DNA of 64,000 nt from Achromobacter pulmonis (GCF_902859765.1 NZ_CADIJV010000009.1:106657-170656), one strand, 5' to 3'; shown: positions 41,926 through 50,946, numbered from the stretch's first letter. Program-made: numbers and translations. The notes: generated by a model not told the origin, from the letters alone.

Positions 41926-43413
41926 ATGAAGACCAAAAGACTGATCCGCGGTTCCGCCCTGCTTGCCGTCCTGCTCGTGCTGGCCGGCTGCGCGGTGGGC
42001 CCGACCTACGAACGGCCCGCGGCCGCCACCCCGGCGGCCTACAAGGAAGCCGCCCTGCCCGCCTCCGAGGCGGGCAACTGGAAACCCGCCCAACCCTCGG
42101 AAGAACAGTTGCGCGGCGAATGGTGGAAGGTGTTCGGCGACGACGGCCTGAACCAATTGCAGGAAGAAGCGCAAAAGGCCAACCAGAACCTGCAGGCCGC
42201 CGCCGCCCGCCTGGCGCAGGCGCGCGCGCTGCAACGCGAGGCCCGCGCCGGCTTCTTCCCCAGCCTGGACGCCGGCTTCGGCCCCAGCCGCCAGCGCCCC
42301 TCGGCGGTGTCGCAAGGCCTGCCCGATGGCACGCCGACGCAGCCGTCCACCACCTGGCGCGCGCAAGGCACGGTGTCGTACGAGGCCGACCTGTTCGGCC
42401 GCGTCGCCTCCACCGCCGATGCCGCCACCGCCGACGCGCAACAGAACGAGGCGCTGTACCGCTCGGTGCTGCTGGCGCTGCAGGCCGACGTCGCCAGCAC
42501 CTACTTCCTGGTGCGTGAGCAGGACGCCGAAGCCGCGCTGTACCGCCAGACGGTGCAATTGCGCAGCGAGACCCTGCAGCTGATCCAGCGTCGCTACGAC
42601 GCGGGCGACATCAGCGAGTTGGACCTGGCGCGCGCCAAGGCCGAACTGGCCTCGGCGCAATCCGAGGCGCTGGGCATCGACCGCCGCCGCGCCGCCGGCG
42701 AACACGCGCTGGCCGTGCTGCTGGGCCGCGCGCCGTCGGAATTCGCCATGCCGCCCAAGCCGATCGAGAAGGTCGCCCTGTCGATTCCGGCCGGCCTGCC
42801 CTCGACGCTGCTGGAACGCCGCCCCGACATCGCCGCGGCCGAACGCGCCATGGCCGCCGCCAACGCCCGCGTGGGCGCCGCCAAGTCGGCGTTTTTCCCG
42901 CGCCTGGACATCACCGGGGCCTTCGGCTACGAGTCGTCGGAACTGGGCAACCTGTTCCAATGGTCGAGCCGCACGTTCCTGCTGGGCCCGCTGGTCGGCG
43001 CCGCGCTGTCGATGCCGATCTTCGACGGCGGCCGCCGCCAGGCCGGCCTGGACCGCGCCCGCGCGGTCTACGAGGAAGACGTGGCGGTCTACCGCCAGAC
43101 GGTGCTGAACGCGTTCCGCGAAGTCGAGGACAACCTGGCCAACCTGCGCATCCTGGCCGACCAGACGCGCGCGCAGGACGCGGCGGTGCAAGCGTCGGCC
43201 CGCGCCGCCAAGCTGTCGCACACGCAATACCGCGAAGGCTCGATCAGCTATCTGGACGTGATCGAGGCGGACCGCAGCGTGCTGCTGCAGCAACGCGTGG
43301 CGGTGCAGTTGAGCGGGGAACAGGCGCGCTCGGCGGTGGATCTGATTCGCGCGATCGGCGGCGGCTGGGGCAACCCCGTTCCGGGCGCCGAGACGGTCGC
43401 AGCCAATCCGTGA
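41926..43413 (+). CDS. RND outer-membrane channel lipoprotein (OprN/NodT type)
   Basis: 495 residues. The lipoprotein signal ends in LAGC (Cys22). Two OEP repeats follow: LNQLQEEAQKANQNLQAAAA, EADLFGRVASTADAATADAQ and RRYDAGDISELDLARAKAEL in the first; RRPDIAAAERAMAAANARVG, PIFDGGRRQAGLDRARAVYE and YREGSISYLDVIEADRSVLL in the second. It is a trimeric TolC-like tunnel completing the pump. The ATG at 41926 gives the lipobox; a longer in-frame extension lacks a signal. AAGAG precedes it. Confidence 0.95.
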   Translation: MKTKRLIRGSALLAVLLVLAGCAVGPTYERPAAATPAAYKEAALPASEAGNWKPAQPSEEQLRGEWWKVFGDDGLNQLQEEAQKANQNLQAAAARLAQARALQREARAGFFPSLDAGFGPSRQRPSAVSQGLPDGTPTQPSTTWRAQGTVSYEADLFGRVASTADAATADAQQNEALYRSVLLALQADVASTYFLVREQDAEAALYRQTVQLRSETLQLIQRRYDAGDISELDLARAKAELASAQSEALGIDRRRAAGEHALAVLLGRAPSEFAMPPKPIEKVALSIPAGLPSTLLERRPDIAAAERAMAAANARVGAAKSAFFPRLDITGAFGYESSELGNLFQWSSRTFLLGPLVGAALSMPIFDGGRRQAGLDRARAVYEEDVAVYRQTVLNAFREVEDNLANLRILADQTRAQDAAVQASARAAKLSHTQYREGSISYLDVIEADRSVLLQQRVAVQLSGEQARSAVDLIRAIGGGWGNPVPGAETVAANP

Positions 43414-43500
43414 TGCCCGGCAAGGGGGGGAGGCGGCGCTTGCCGATCCCCCCTTGCCTCGCGGCCATGCCCCCCTCCAGGCGTCCAGCTAGGCGCCGCC

Positions 43501-44472
43501 TCAATACTCGATCACCATGATCGGCCGATCGATGTAGTCACCCACTGGCACATCGGCCTGCTTGGTATTGATGCGTCCTTCGATGGCAACCGGCTGAAAG
43601 CTGCCCAGCCCCATCCCACTGAGGGGGGTGCCGGCGGCGATCACGATATCCGTGCCGTGCTGGTATAGCTGGTACTCGATATAGTTATCGCCCGGCCCTT
43701 TCATCCTGCGCATGCCGTTGACGGCGTTTTCCCCATCGCCGATGTACAGCTTGTACGGCGCCAGCGCGGTGCAGTAGATACCAAGATTGGCGGTCGACGG
43801 CTTGAACATCGACACTAGCGGCTGCGCGCCGAAGTTCAGCGTGGCCGTGGCGCCGTTGAAGGCGCAGGACTTGCGCACGTCGAGCGACACATTGACGGTG
43901 GTGATCGACGTACCGCTGTGCCAGGAGAACGGCGCGCACACGCCGAGCGCTCCCAGCGAGCAATAGCCCCATTCCCATTTCAGGGTGATGGTATCAGTGT
44001 AGGTCGTCGCGACAGGCACCGCGCCGGCCTGCGTCTCCAAAAAGAGCTGCACGCTACCTCCGACCGATCCGCCCATTCCCAGGAAACTCAACCCCCCCTG
44101 CGGTATGCTGACTTGCTGACCGAACGGCAGGTTGACGGTGCCCTTCGCGTCGCTGTACAGCTTGTACGACAACCGGGTCAGGCCAAATAGGGCGTTCATC
44201 GCACCGTTACCGGCGCTTTGCGCCGTCACCTTGAGCTCGGAATTCGTCCCCAGATTGATGAGCGAAAAGAAGTTGCACTGGAAGCTGGAATCGAACTGCC
44301 GCGAGTTCTGGCTTTTGAACAGTTCCCAGGAAAAAAAGGCACCGAAGTTGACTGGTGGCGCGGTGCCGCCCTGGCAGTTCTCGGCCGCCTGGGCGCCTGC
44401 GACCAGGCCGGCCATCAGGACGAAGAAGGACAGCAAGGATCGGATCTTGAGGCGCATGATGAGTGGACTCAT
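43501..44472 (-). CDS. Csu-type pilus tip adhesin (SCPU domain, CsuE-like)
   Basis: 323 residues, last gene of the pilus operon. The signal peptide (LLSFFVLMAGLVAGAQA) ends about residue 24. The N-terminal half (AENCQGGTAPPVNFGAFFSW to the LKWEWGYCS region) is a poorly conserved receptor-binding domain. The C-terminal half is a spore-coat-U/pilin domain (VSLDVRKSCAFNGATATLNF, YKLYIGDGENAVNGMRRMKG, YIEYQLYQ, IMVIEY end) suited for donor-strand exchange. The two-domain build and last position match CsuE of archaic chaperone-usher pili. The ATG at 44472 overlaps the usher stop by 4 bases. Confidence 0.85.
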   Translation of the reverse strand: MSPLIMRLKIRSLLSFFVLMAGLVAGAQAAENCQGGTAPPVNFGAFFSWELFKSQNSRQFDSSFQCNFFSLINLGTNSELKVTAQSAGNGAMNALFGLTRLSYKLYSDAKGTVNLPFGQQVSIPQGGLSFLGMGGSVGGSVQLFLETQAGAVPVATTYTDTITLKWEWGYCSLGALGVCAPFSWHSGTSITTVNVSLDVRKSCAFNGATATLNFGAQPLVSMFKPSTANLGIYCTALAPYKLYIGDGENAVNGMRRMKGPGDNYIEYQLYQHGTDIVIAAGTPLSGMGLGSFQPVAIEGRINTKQADVPVGDYIDRPIMVIEY

Positions 44473-46895
44473 TGGCAGAAAAGGGAGCCGAGCCGGACGA
44501 TGCCGGACTGGGGTGGAAGGGACCCGAGCGATACTTGGCACGCGGGGCCGCCATCGGCCGGGATGATCCGCAGGATCGGAGTGGCGGGAAGCGTTTCCAG
44601 GTACACCTCGCCCTCGCGGCCGACCCAGGCGACGTCCTTGCCGTCCGCCTGAACGCGGCTGCCGGCGGCGATTGGCCGTCCATTTGCGCCCATCGCCGCA
44701 AAAACTCCTGCCCGCAATTTCTCGACGGGGAAGCGCAGCAACAGCCCGCTGCCGTCGCGAATGGCGGCCTCGGTCTTGGCGACGGGAATCTTCACATCCG
44801 CCGGCAGGTTCACCGGATCGATCTCGAAATGGGCGGCGTACCAGGACGTGACCGACGGAATCAGCAAATGGCCGCTGGCGTTGGTATCGCCCACATACTG
44901 GTTCTCGAAGCTCACGGGCACGCCGGCATAGCCGTCGGTGGACACCAGCGCGAAGGCATCCGTCACCGGGCGCGACAGATGCAGCGCGCTATCCATGGCG
45001 ATGATCGAACCGCCCAATTGCGCCCATTGCGACAGGTCGCCCGCCGGACCGTAGACGCCGCTGCGCAGGTCGAAGCGCTGGGTGCGCCAGTTGACCTCGG
45101 CCTGGCTGTAGACACTGCTGGCGGCGCTATGGCTCGCCCCCAGGCTCCAGCCGATGCCACCGGCCAGCGGCGCGGCTTTCATGTAGTTGGCCTGTTCGGT
45201 GCGGCGGCCTTCGCGGTCACGGGTGGCCCCGGCGCTGGCCGACGTCCCATCGCCCAGCGAGATCGACAACGACAACTGCGCGCTGTAACCGGGAGAGCCG
45301 ATCTCGCGGTTGGCGCTGGTATAGAGGCTGACGCCGTGTCCCAGCGCCACGCCATACGACAGGTTGAGCAGGCGGGTGCGCTGGCCGGGTCCGTAGTTCA
45401 TGTCGAACCACCCCATGCCCACCGAGCCGTAGCGCCCCAGCGAAACGCTGGCGGTGGCCTGATTTTCCTGGCGGGCCAGGCGGCCCGCGCTGCGATACAA
45501 GCCCAGATTGGCAAAGCCTTCGTCGCGCCGCGTATGGCGCAGGCCGACGCTGAAGCGTTGATTGGCGTATGAATAACCGAGCGACCATTGTCCGCCTCTC
45601 ATCGCAGCCCGGTTGTAGTCGGTGGTCGCGACGCCCGTGCCGCGCCCGAGCAGCGCTTCGTAGGAGGCCCGCGGCCCCCATTCGCCGCTGAGCGGCCGTC
45701 CGACCCTGCCCGCCGCGGCATGGCTGGCCGCTGCCGTGGCGTTCAACACACCGAAAACGCCCAATTGCACATTCGAACCGATACCGCCCGCGGCAAAGCC
45801 CGGCGCGCCTTGCGCCCAGCCGGTCGCGGTCCATCCGGGCGTCAAGCCACGCCGGAACACCCCGCTGGCCGCCAGATCGCCATAATCGAAAGAAGCCACG
45901 CCATAGCGCCGGCGCAGGAATCCCACGGAGGCGCTGTAGTCGGACAGGCCCGGCCGCAACAGGTCGTTCGACACGTAGAACGACACTTCCTGACTGACCT
46001 CGCGACCCAGCGCGTCACGCGTCACCACCGTCGCGGTGCCGGCGCCATTGATATAGGGCAGGCTTTGCAGCGTGAATGGGCCCGGGTCCACCTGTTGCGT
46101 ACCCATCCGGTAGTTATTGATGAACAGGTCTACAGCGGTCGGCACCGCGGCCTGGCCGGCGAACTGTGGCACGGGATAGGTGACCAGGTCGGGGCGCGTG
46201 GCGAAATTGCGGCCGAACTGCAAACCCGCCATGCGTACCGAGCTGGAGTCGGCCAGGGCGTCGGTAATCAGGTCGCCCACCACATATTTGTGCATGGTGG
46301 CCGGATCGTTGTAGCGCCATTGCGTGTCGTAGCGCATGAAGCCCGGTGAACCGGCTCCCGCCTCCCCCTTCACGGTGCCGCGCCACGTACCGGTCGACGA
46401 CACCGCGCCATAGGGGCTGAACAGCCGCTGTTCGCTCCACACCGACAGCGCGGTTATGCGCCGGTTCCGGTTCAGATACGCGTCATAGTTCACCAGCACG
46501 CCGGTGGAGCTGGCGGCTGGCAACGATGCCTGTTCACGCGCGTCCATGTCCACGACCTGCCGCGGCAACCACTCCGAGGGCACGGTGACCGCCAGTTGCT
46601 GGGTCGCGTTGTCCAGCTCCACCCGCACCCCGGGAATCTGGTCAACCGCCACCGGGTCCTGCCCAGGCGCTTCCACCTTTACGCCCACGCCCTTGAGCAC
46701 GGACGCCGGCAGGTAATAGTGCCCTTGCCGGTAATCCACCCGCTGCACCGGCCCCACCGACTTGCCGTTGACCAGGACATCGAGATACAGCACGCCATCC
46801 GGCATCGAGAAGGCCGCCGCCGCGCCCTGCGCGTGGGCGGCCCAGCCGGCGGCCGCCAGCGACAGGGCGGCAAGGCGACGGACGGCGCATGCCAT
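44469..46895 (-). CDS. Archaic (Csu-type) chaperone-usher outer-membrane usher
   Basis: 808 residues. The signal peptide MACAVRRLAALSLAAAGWAA ends near HAQG. An N-terminal domain (YLDVLVNGKSVGPVQRVDYR) is followed by a 24-strand barrel with plug (RNRRITALSVWSEQRLFSPY, VDLFINNYRMGTQQVDPGPF, GAGTATVVTRDALGREVSQE) and C-terminal domains ending with two Cys (PACQ, FCQ). This is the assembly pore for the pilus subunits. I chose ATG 46895 because it gives the signal peptide; a TTG at 46952, overlapping the chaperone gene, would add 19 residues. Neither has a good ribosome-binding site. Confidence 0.9.
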   Translation of the reverse strand: MACAVRRLAALSLAAAGWAAHAQGAAAAFSMPDGVLYLDVLVNGKSVGPVQRVDYRQGHYYLPASVLKGVGVKVEAPGQDPVAVDQIPGVRVELDNATQQLAVTVPSEWLPRQVVDMDAREQASLPAASSTGVLVNYDAYLNRNRRITALSVWSEQRLFSPYGAVSSTGTWRGTVKGEAGAGSPGFMRYDTQWRYNDPATMHKYVVGDLITDALADSSSVRMAGLQFGRNFATRPDLVTYPVPQFAGQAAVPTAVDLFINNYRMGTQQVDPGPFTLQSLPYINGAGTATVVTRDALGREVSQEVSFYVSNDLLRPGLSDYSASVGFLRRRYGVASFDYGDLAASGVFRRGLTPGWTATGWAQGAPGFAAGGIGSNVQLGVFGVLNATAAASHAAAGRVGRPLSGEWGPRASYEALLGRGTGVATTDYNRAAMRGGQWSLGYSYANQRFSVGLRHTRRDEGFANLGLYRSAGRLARQENQATASVSLGRYGSVGMGWFDMNYGPGQRTRLLNLSYGVALGHGVSLYTSANREIGSPGYSAQLSLSISLGDGTSASAGATRDREGRRTEQANYMKAAPLAGGIGWSLGASHSAASSVYSQAEVNWRTQRFDLRSGVYGPAGDLSQWAQLGGSIIAMDSALHLSRPVTDAFALVSTDGYAGVPVSFENQYVGDTNASGHLLIPSVTSWYAAHFEIDPVNLPADVKIPVAKTEAAIRDGSGLLLRFPVEKLRAGVFAAMGANGRPIAAGSRVQADGKDVAWVGREGEVYLETLPATPILRIIPADGGPACQVSLGSLPPQSGIVRLGSLFCQ

Positions 46896-46938
46896 ATGGC
46901 GATACGAGAGACGTTGGCGGACAGGATTCACGATTGGT

Positions 46939-47754
46939 TCAACGGGGAGCAATCACGCGGGCTTCGCGATCGGCGTTGACGTGCGCCTTCAGCACACCGC
47001 CAGCCTGGACCGCGGCGGGAACTTCGAAACGCATTTCGGCGCCGGGCAGGACGTAGCCGAGCAATCCCGGCACCGTCCAGACCTCACGCCCTGCCAGCGT
47101 GTAGCCGACCTGCGACAGGCGCGCATGGACGGCGCCGCTGTTGCGCACGACCAGCCAGCGCTGGCCAGCCTTGTTCTGCACCGAATAGGTCAGTACCGGC
47201 TGCGCGGCGGTCTTCGGGTCCGGATGCTTGCGGAGGTCCTCGCGCGTCCAGGCGCCCTCTCCGCTGACAAACAGGGGCACGGAGTAGCGCAGTTGGAAAG
47301 CCAGCCCGGCGCCCCCGTCGGCTGCTGCCTGCGGCGCCTGGCCGTGCCGCCCGCTGCCGTCGCCGGCCGGGGCCGCGCCGCTATCGCCGGGAATCTCGTC
47401 GATCAGGATGCGATAGGCTTCCTGCTTGCCTGGCGGAACCGCGACGGTCCGGATAAGACGCAGTAGCTGGCGTTGCCCCGGCTGGATCTCGGCGGCGGGC
47501 GGACTGACCACGATGCTGTCCTGGGCGACCAGCTCATCGGCGCCATTGGCCTGGGTCCAGCGCAGGGCGCGGATCTGGATGCGGGAGGCGGACTTGCCGT
47601 TGTTCTCCAGCCAGATCGCCGCGCCGGAATCATCGTGTTCGATAACCGGGTCGATGGGCCAGACGAGAATGGAGGCGGCCGCGAAGGCCGTGCCGGTCAG
47701 GCACAGCGCGATCACCGCGGCGGTCAGGCGGACAAGGGATTTCATGGAAAACAT
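46939..47754 (-). CDS. Periplasmic pilus chaperone (CsuC/FimC type)
   Basis: 271 residues. The signal peptide MKSLVRLTAAVIALCLTG ends at AFAA. Two Ig-like domains follow: SILVWPIDPVIEHDDSGAAI, SRIQIRALRWTQANG and GQRQLLRLIRTVAVPPGKQEA (G1/F1 region with conserved Arg and Lys for subunit carboxylate binding), then RYSVPLFVSGEG and a second domain with WLVVRNSGAVHARLSQVGY. A Gly/Asp-rich insert near residues 124-148 is unusual. The stop lies beyond an alternative usher TTG. A second ATG, three codons in, is equally plausible as start. Confidence 0.9.
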   Translation of the reverse strand: MFSMKSLVRLTAAVIALCLTGTAFAAASILVWPIDPVIEHDDSGAAIWLENNGKSASRIQIRALRWTQANGADELVAQDSIVVSPPAAEIQPGQRQLLRLIRTVAVPPGKQEAYRILIDEIPGDSGAAPAGDGSGRHGQAPQAAADGGAGLAFQLRYSVPLFVSGEGAWTREDLRKHPDPKTAAQPVLTYSVQNKAGQRWLVVRNSGAVHARLSQVGYTLAGREVWTVPGLLGYVLPGAEMRFEVPAAVQAGGVLKAHVNADREARVIAPR

Positions 47755-47756
47755 GC

Positions 47757-48314
47757 TCAGTAGTAGACGGTGACGATCAGGTCGTCGGTGTAGACGCCCG
47801 GCGTAGGCTGGGTCGTCGTGCTCTGCAACTTGGCGTAGACGGGAAGTTCAACGGGCCCACCCGTCGCGGTCATCTGCACGCCCTCGCCGCCGGTGCCCCA
47901 GCGCTGGCTGTAACCGCTGTCGCGATACAGGTCGTACTTGAGTACATTGCCGCTGGCCGCGTGCTTCAATTGCCGGCCGGAGTACCACATCAGCATCCCG
48001 CTGGTGTTGCTGCCGTCGTTGATGTCCACCCGGAACTGCGTGCCGGGCGTGCAGGTCATCACGATCGTGCCGGCCCCGACGGACGATTTGGTCTTCACGT
48101 CCTTGTCCAGGCGCGGCACCGTGCCGAAGTCGATCGTGCCCAGCGACAGCAACGGCGTGCGGCTGGTGCCGAACCAGCAACCGGGCGTGATCGCCGCGCG
48201 CACCGTCAGCACCTGCGTGACGCTCTCGGCACGGCCATCCGAGGCATGCGCCAGGGCGCATGCCAGCAAGGCCAGCGCCCATCCCCGGCGCCGGCGAGGC
48301 GGCGCGCTTACCAT
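47757..48314 (-). CDS. Csu-type pilus subunit, SCPU domain (CsuB-like)
   Basis: 185 residues. The signal peptide has an Arg-rich start (PPRRRRG) and ends near GRAE. The single spore-coat-U domain has paired Cys (TPGCWFG, MTCTPG), TIDFGTVP, FRVDINDGSN, LKYDLYRDSGYSQRWG, PVYAKL and the C-terminal strand YTDDLIVTVYY used in donor-strand complementation. It overlaps the preceding subunit gene by 7 bases and ends two bases before the chaperone start, so translation is tightly coupled. Confidence 0.87.
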   Translation of the reverse strand: MVSAPPRRRRGWALALLACALAHASDGRAESVTQVLTVRAAITPGCWFGTSRTPLLSLGTIDFGTVPRLDKDVKTKSSVGAGTIVMTCTPGTQFRVDINDGSNTSGMLMWYSGRQLKHAASGNVLKYDLYRDSGYSQRWGTGGEGVQMTATGGPVELPVYAKLQSTTTQPTPGVYTDDLIVTVYY

Positions 48315-48832
48315 TGGATTGTCACCTTGACGGTGTCGCGATAGACACCGGCGGCGGGCGTGGCCTGGGGTTCAATCGCAGCGTAGACCGGGATCACCTC
48401 TTCCGCGCCGGTCCCGGCGCGCGCCACCGGCGCGGCCTCGGTCCAGGGCCGGCTGAGCGAGGCATCGCTATACAGCCCGTAGCGCACGAACGCGCCGCTG
48501 GGTCCTTTCAACCGGCGTTGCGGGCCCGCGTCGTTGTCGCCCGCGCCCAGCACGACGCGATACGGCACGCCGACGGCGCATTGCACCCGTATGCCGGCCT
48601 GGCCCGCGCCGCCGCGGCCGCTCAACGCGCTCGACAGGCTGGCATGCGTGCCGAAGTCGAGTTTGCCGAACGCGATCGCGGTACTGCCCGCGCCCGCCGA
48701 TCCGGCGGAACACAGGTTGGCGATGACGACGCGCACGCCCAGGGTGGCGTTGCCGGAATACGCGAAACTCTGCGCGCCGGCGGAGCTGGCGGCGCACATG
48801 CAGACGAGGGAAAGTAGAGCGCGGGGAAACAT
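48308..48832 (-). CDS. Csu-type pilus subunit, SCPU domain (CsuA-like)
   Basis: 174 residues. The signal peptide MFPRALLSLVCMCAASSAGA precedes a spore-coat-U domain: RVVIANLCSAG and RVQCAVG form the expected Cys pair, KLDFGTH, YRVVLGAGDNDAGPQRRLKG, VRYGLYSDASLSRPW, IPVYAAIEPQ and YRDTVKVTIQW. ATG 48832 is preferred because it gives the signal peptide. It is the second gene of the six-gene operon. Confidence 0.87.
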   Translation of the reverse strand: MFPRALLSLVCMCAASSAGAQSFAYSGNATLGVRVVIANLCSAGSAGAGSTAIAFGKLDFGTHASLSSALSGRGGAGQAGIRVQCAVGVPYRVVLGAGDNDAGPQRRLKGPSGAFVRYGLYSDASLSRPWTEAAPVARAGTGAEEVIPVYAAIEPQATPAAGVYRDTVKVTIQW

Positions 48833-48881
48833 GGTGATCGGGGGCTCGCGGCGTTGGCCCGGCCCCCTCCTCAAAGGCGAT

Positions 48882-49448
48882 TTACCAACTGACGGTCAGC
48901 ATGACGACATCCGCGTACTTGCCGGAGGCGGGCGTCTCTTTCATGGTCGGGATGCGGCCATACACCACCATCTCTTCGGCGGCGCCGCTACCCGTTCCGG
49001 TGTACGGGTTCTGGCTGTCCCAGACCTTGCTGCGGGCAGCGTCCTGGTACAGGTTGTAGGGCACAAAGGCATCCGTGGCGCCGCCGACCAGCGCCAGGCG
49101 CCGGGCGCCTGCGCCCGCCGAGTGGCGGCCGTCATCCAGCGACACGCGATAGGCCACGTCCTTGGTGCAGTTGAGCTTGACGATGGCGCCGCCCGAGCCC
49201 TTGGCCTGCGCGTCGATCACGTTGTTCGCCAGCGACGAGACCTCGCCGAAGCTCAGCGTGCCGAAGGCATTGGCGCCGTTGACGGTGCCGTTGATCACTT
49301 CGCAGCCCTTGCCGATGGTCAGCTCGACGGCAAGCTGGCCACGCACCTCGCCAGAGGAGTAGGTCGGGGCGGGCGGATCGGCAGCGAACGCCGCGGCGGA
49401 AAAAGCGCAGCCGCCCAGGATGGCGGCGCTCAGGAGGGTGTTCTTCAT
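48882..49448 (-). CDS. Csu-type major pilus subunit, SCPU domain (CsuA/B-like)
   Basis: 188 residues, first gene of the operon and the closest to the CsuA/B main rod subunit. The signal peptide MKNTLLSAAILGGCAFSAAA is cut near FAAD. The mature domain has IGKGCEVING and KLNCTKDVAYRVSLDDG (Cys pair), GTLSFGEVSS, RRLALVG, VPYNLYQDAARSKVWDS, AEEMVVYGRIPTM and YADVVMLTVSW. In archaic pili the first subunit gene is normally the most highly expressed. A 49-base gap, larger than elsewhere in the operon, follows it. Confidence 0.9.
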   Translation of the reverse strand: MKNTLLSAAILGGCAFSAAAFAADPPAPTYSSGEVRGQLAVELTIGKGCEVINGTVNGANAFGTLSFGEVSSLANNVIDAQAKGSGGAIVKLNCTKDVAYRVSLDDGRHSAGAGARRLALVGGATDAFVPYNLYQDAARSKVWDSQNPYTGTGSGAAEEMVVYGRIPTMKETPASGKYADVVMLTVSW

Positions 49449-49597
49449 AGGATTGCTCTGGTCTGACTCAGTGAAGGGAGAGGGAACTTTCCGCATCGGC
49501 GTAGGCGTGTTGCGGTGCGAAACGCATTACAGCAATGGGAACCCTGTTCTTGAATCAGACAATTCCGGTACGCCTGCCAGGCCGGCCGCGGCACGCG

Positions 49598-49610
49598 TGA
49601 TTCAGAATCA
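49598..49610. promoter_or_regulatory. 13-bp palindrome TGATTC-A-GAATCA, operator candidate
   Basis: Perfect inverted repeat between the pilus operon and the divergent thpR gene. GAATCA occurs again at 49553-49558. It may serve regulation of the pilus operon; no promoter hexamers could be assigned with confidence. Confidence 0.4.
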
Positions 49611-49659
49611 TCTGACCCCGGGCCGGCGGCACCGCCGCAATGCGCCCTACAATTCCGTC

Positions 49660-50190
49660 ATGCCCACCGCCCGCCTCTTCTATGCCCTGTGGCCCGATCC
49701 GCCCATGGCACAAACGCTGTCCACCTGGGCGGCCCTGGCCCAGCCGCACAGCCACGGCCGCCCCATGCGCACCGAAACCCTGCACATGACGCTGGCCTTC
49801 CTGGGGCAGGTGGAACGCGAAATCGCCGACGAACTGATCGACGCCACGGCCTACCACCGCCTGCAACCCGGCAGCGTCACCCTCGATCGGTACGGCGTCT
49901 TCGACCGCCCCCGCATCCTGTGGGCCGGCCCGGCGCAGACGCCAGATGGGCTGCAGGCCAGCCATGACGGCCTCTGGCTGTGGCTGTCGGCCTTCGGCTT
50001 CGCCCCGCCGGCCCAACCCTTCCGCCCCCACGTCACGCTGCTGCGCAACATCGAACGCCACGATCCGCCCGCCAGCGCCCCGCCGCCCCTGACCTGGCGC
50101 TATGACCGCATGGTGCTGGTGGCGTCCGAATCCACCGACGGCGGCAGCCGCTACCGCGTCGTCGCCCGCTCCCGGCCGCAACCCGGCTGA
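49660..50190 (+). CDS. thpR: RNA 2',3'-cyclic phosphodiesterase (2H family)
   Basis: 176 residues, two-His phosphoesterase (formerly LigT). RLFYALWPDPP at the start and the two catalytic HxTx motifs, HMTL (His42) and HVTL (His124), are present. The enzyme opens 2',3'-cyclic phosphates on RNA ends in the cytoplasm. ATG 49660 begins exactly at the conserved start; upstream in-frame sequence lacks homology. The deoxyribonucleotidase gene lies 55 bases downstream on the same strand and may be co-transcribed. Confidence 0.9.
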   Translation: MPTARLFYALWPDPPMAQTLSTWAALAQPHSHGRPMRTETLHMTLAFLGQVEREIADELIDATAYHRLQPGSVTLDRYGVFDRPRILWAGPAQTPDGLQASHDGLWLWLSAFGFAPPAQPFRPHVTLLRNIERHDPPASAPPPLTWRYDRMVLVASESTDGGSRYRVVARSRPQPG

Positions 50191-50245
50191 GACCGGGCCC
50201 GGCGCTCTGGCACAATCGAGCGCGTCGCAACGACTTAGGATCGCC

Positions 50246-50806
50246 ATGATCATCCTGCTCGACCAAGACGGCGTGCTGGCCGACTTCGAACACGCCTTCA
50301 TCGACGCCTGGCGCGCGCGTCACCCCGACATCGCGCCGGTGGCGTTCGAGGATCGCAAGTCCTTCTACATCCGCGAGGACTACGCGCCCGAGCTGCGCGG
50401 CATGGCCGAGGCCATCTACACCGCGCCCGGCTTCATCCGCGACCTGCCGCCGGTGCCGGGGGCGCTGGAGGCCGTGAAGGAACTGCTGGCGCTGGGCATG
50501 GACGTGCGCATCTGCACCTCGCCGCTGTCGCAGTTCGAGAACTGCGTGGCCGAGAAATACCTGTGGGTCGAGAAACACCTGGGGCGCGAAGCCACCAACC
50601 GGCTGATCCTGACCAAGGACAAGACCCTGGTGCACGGCCACCTGCTGATTGACGACAAGCCCCTGATCCAGGGCGCGGCCCAGCCGCGCTGGAAGCACAT
50701 CCTGTTCGACGCCCCCTACAACCGCGACGTCGCCGACCGCCCCCGCATCACCTGGCGCAACTGGCGCAACGTCCTGGCGGGTGAGTTGTATACGGCAGAC
50801 GAATGA
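50246..50806 (+). CDS. 5'(3')-deoxyribonucleotidase-like HAD phosphatase
   Basis: 186 residues, NT5C family of the HAD superfamily. Motif I DQDGVLADFE (nucleophile Asp6, acid Asp8), PPVPGALEAVKELLALGMDV, motif II ICTSPLSQ and motif III LTKDKTLVHGHLLIDDK are complete. Members remove phosphate from deoxyribonucleotides. TAGGA precedes the ATG. It is probably in one transcript with thpR. Confidence 0.85.
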   Translation: MIILLDQDGVLADFEHAFIDAWRARHPDIAPVAFEDRKSFYIREDYAPELRGMAEAIYTAPGFIRDLPPVPGALEAVKELLALGMDVRICTSPLSQFENCVAEKYLWVEKHLGREATNRLILTKDKTLVHGHLLIDDKPLIQGAAQPRWKHILFDAPYNRDVADRPRITWRNWRNVLAGELYTADE

Positions 50807-50946
50807 AAGCAGCGCGGCAAGGCCGGCCCGAGGCCCGATGACGCCACGGTGACAGCGCCGGCGCGGCCGCGCCCGGCCCTGTTCAGCGGCCGGGGTTGGG
50901 ACTATTCTGTGGTGCTGTATCCCCACCCCCCGGAGGAGCCTGCACC

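Noticed and set aside
37404-41936. A 1.5-kb-codon open frame antisense to the RND adaptor and pump genes, encoding a His/Gln/Arg-rich sequence
   Set aside because: Its composition is a mirror of GC-rich codon use on the opposite strand; the pump genes have full family homology and all motifs. The same reasoning removed long antisense frames over htpG, the WG-repeat genes and the E1 gene.
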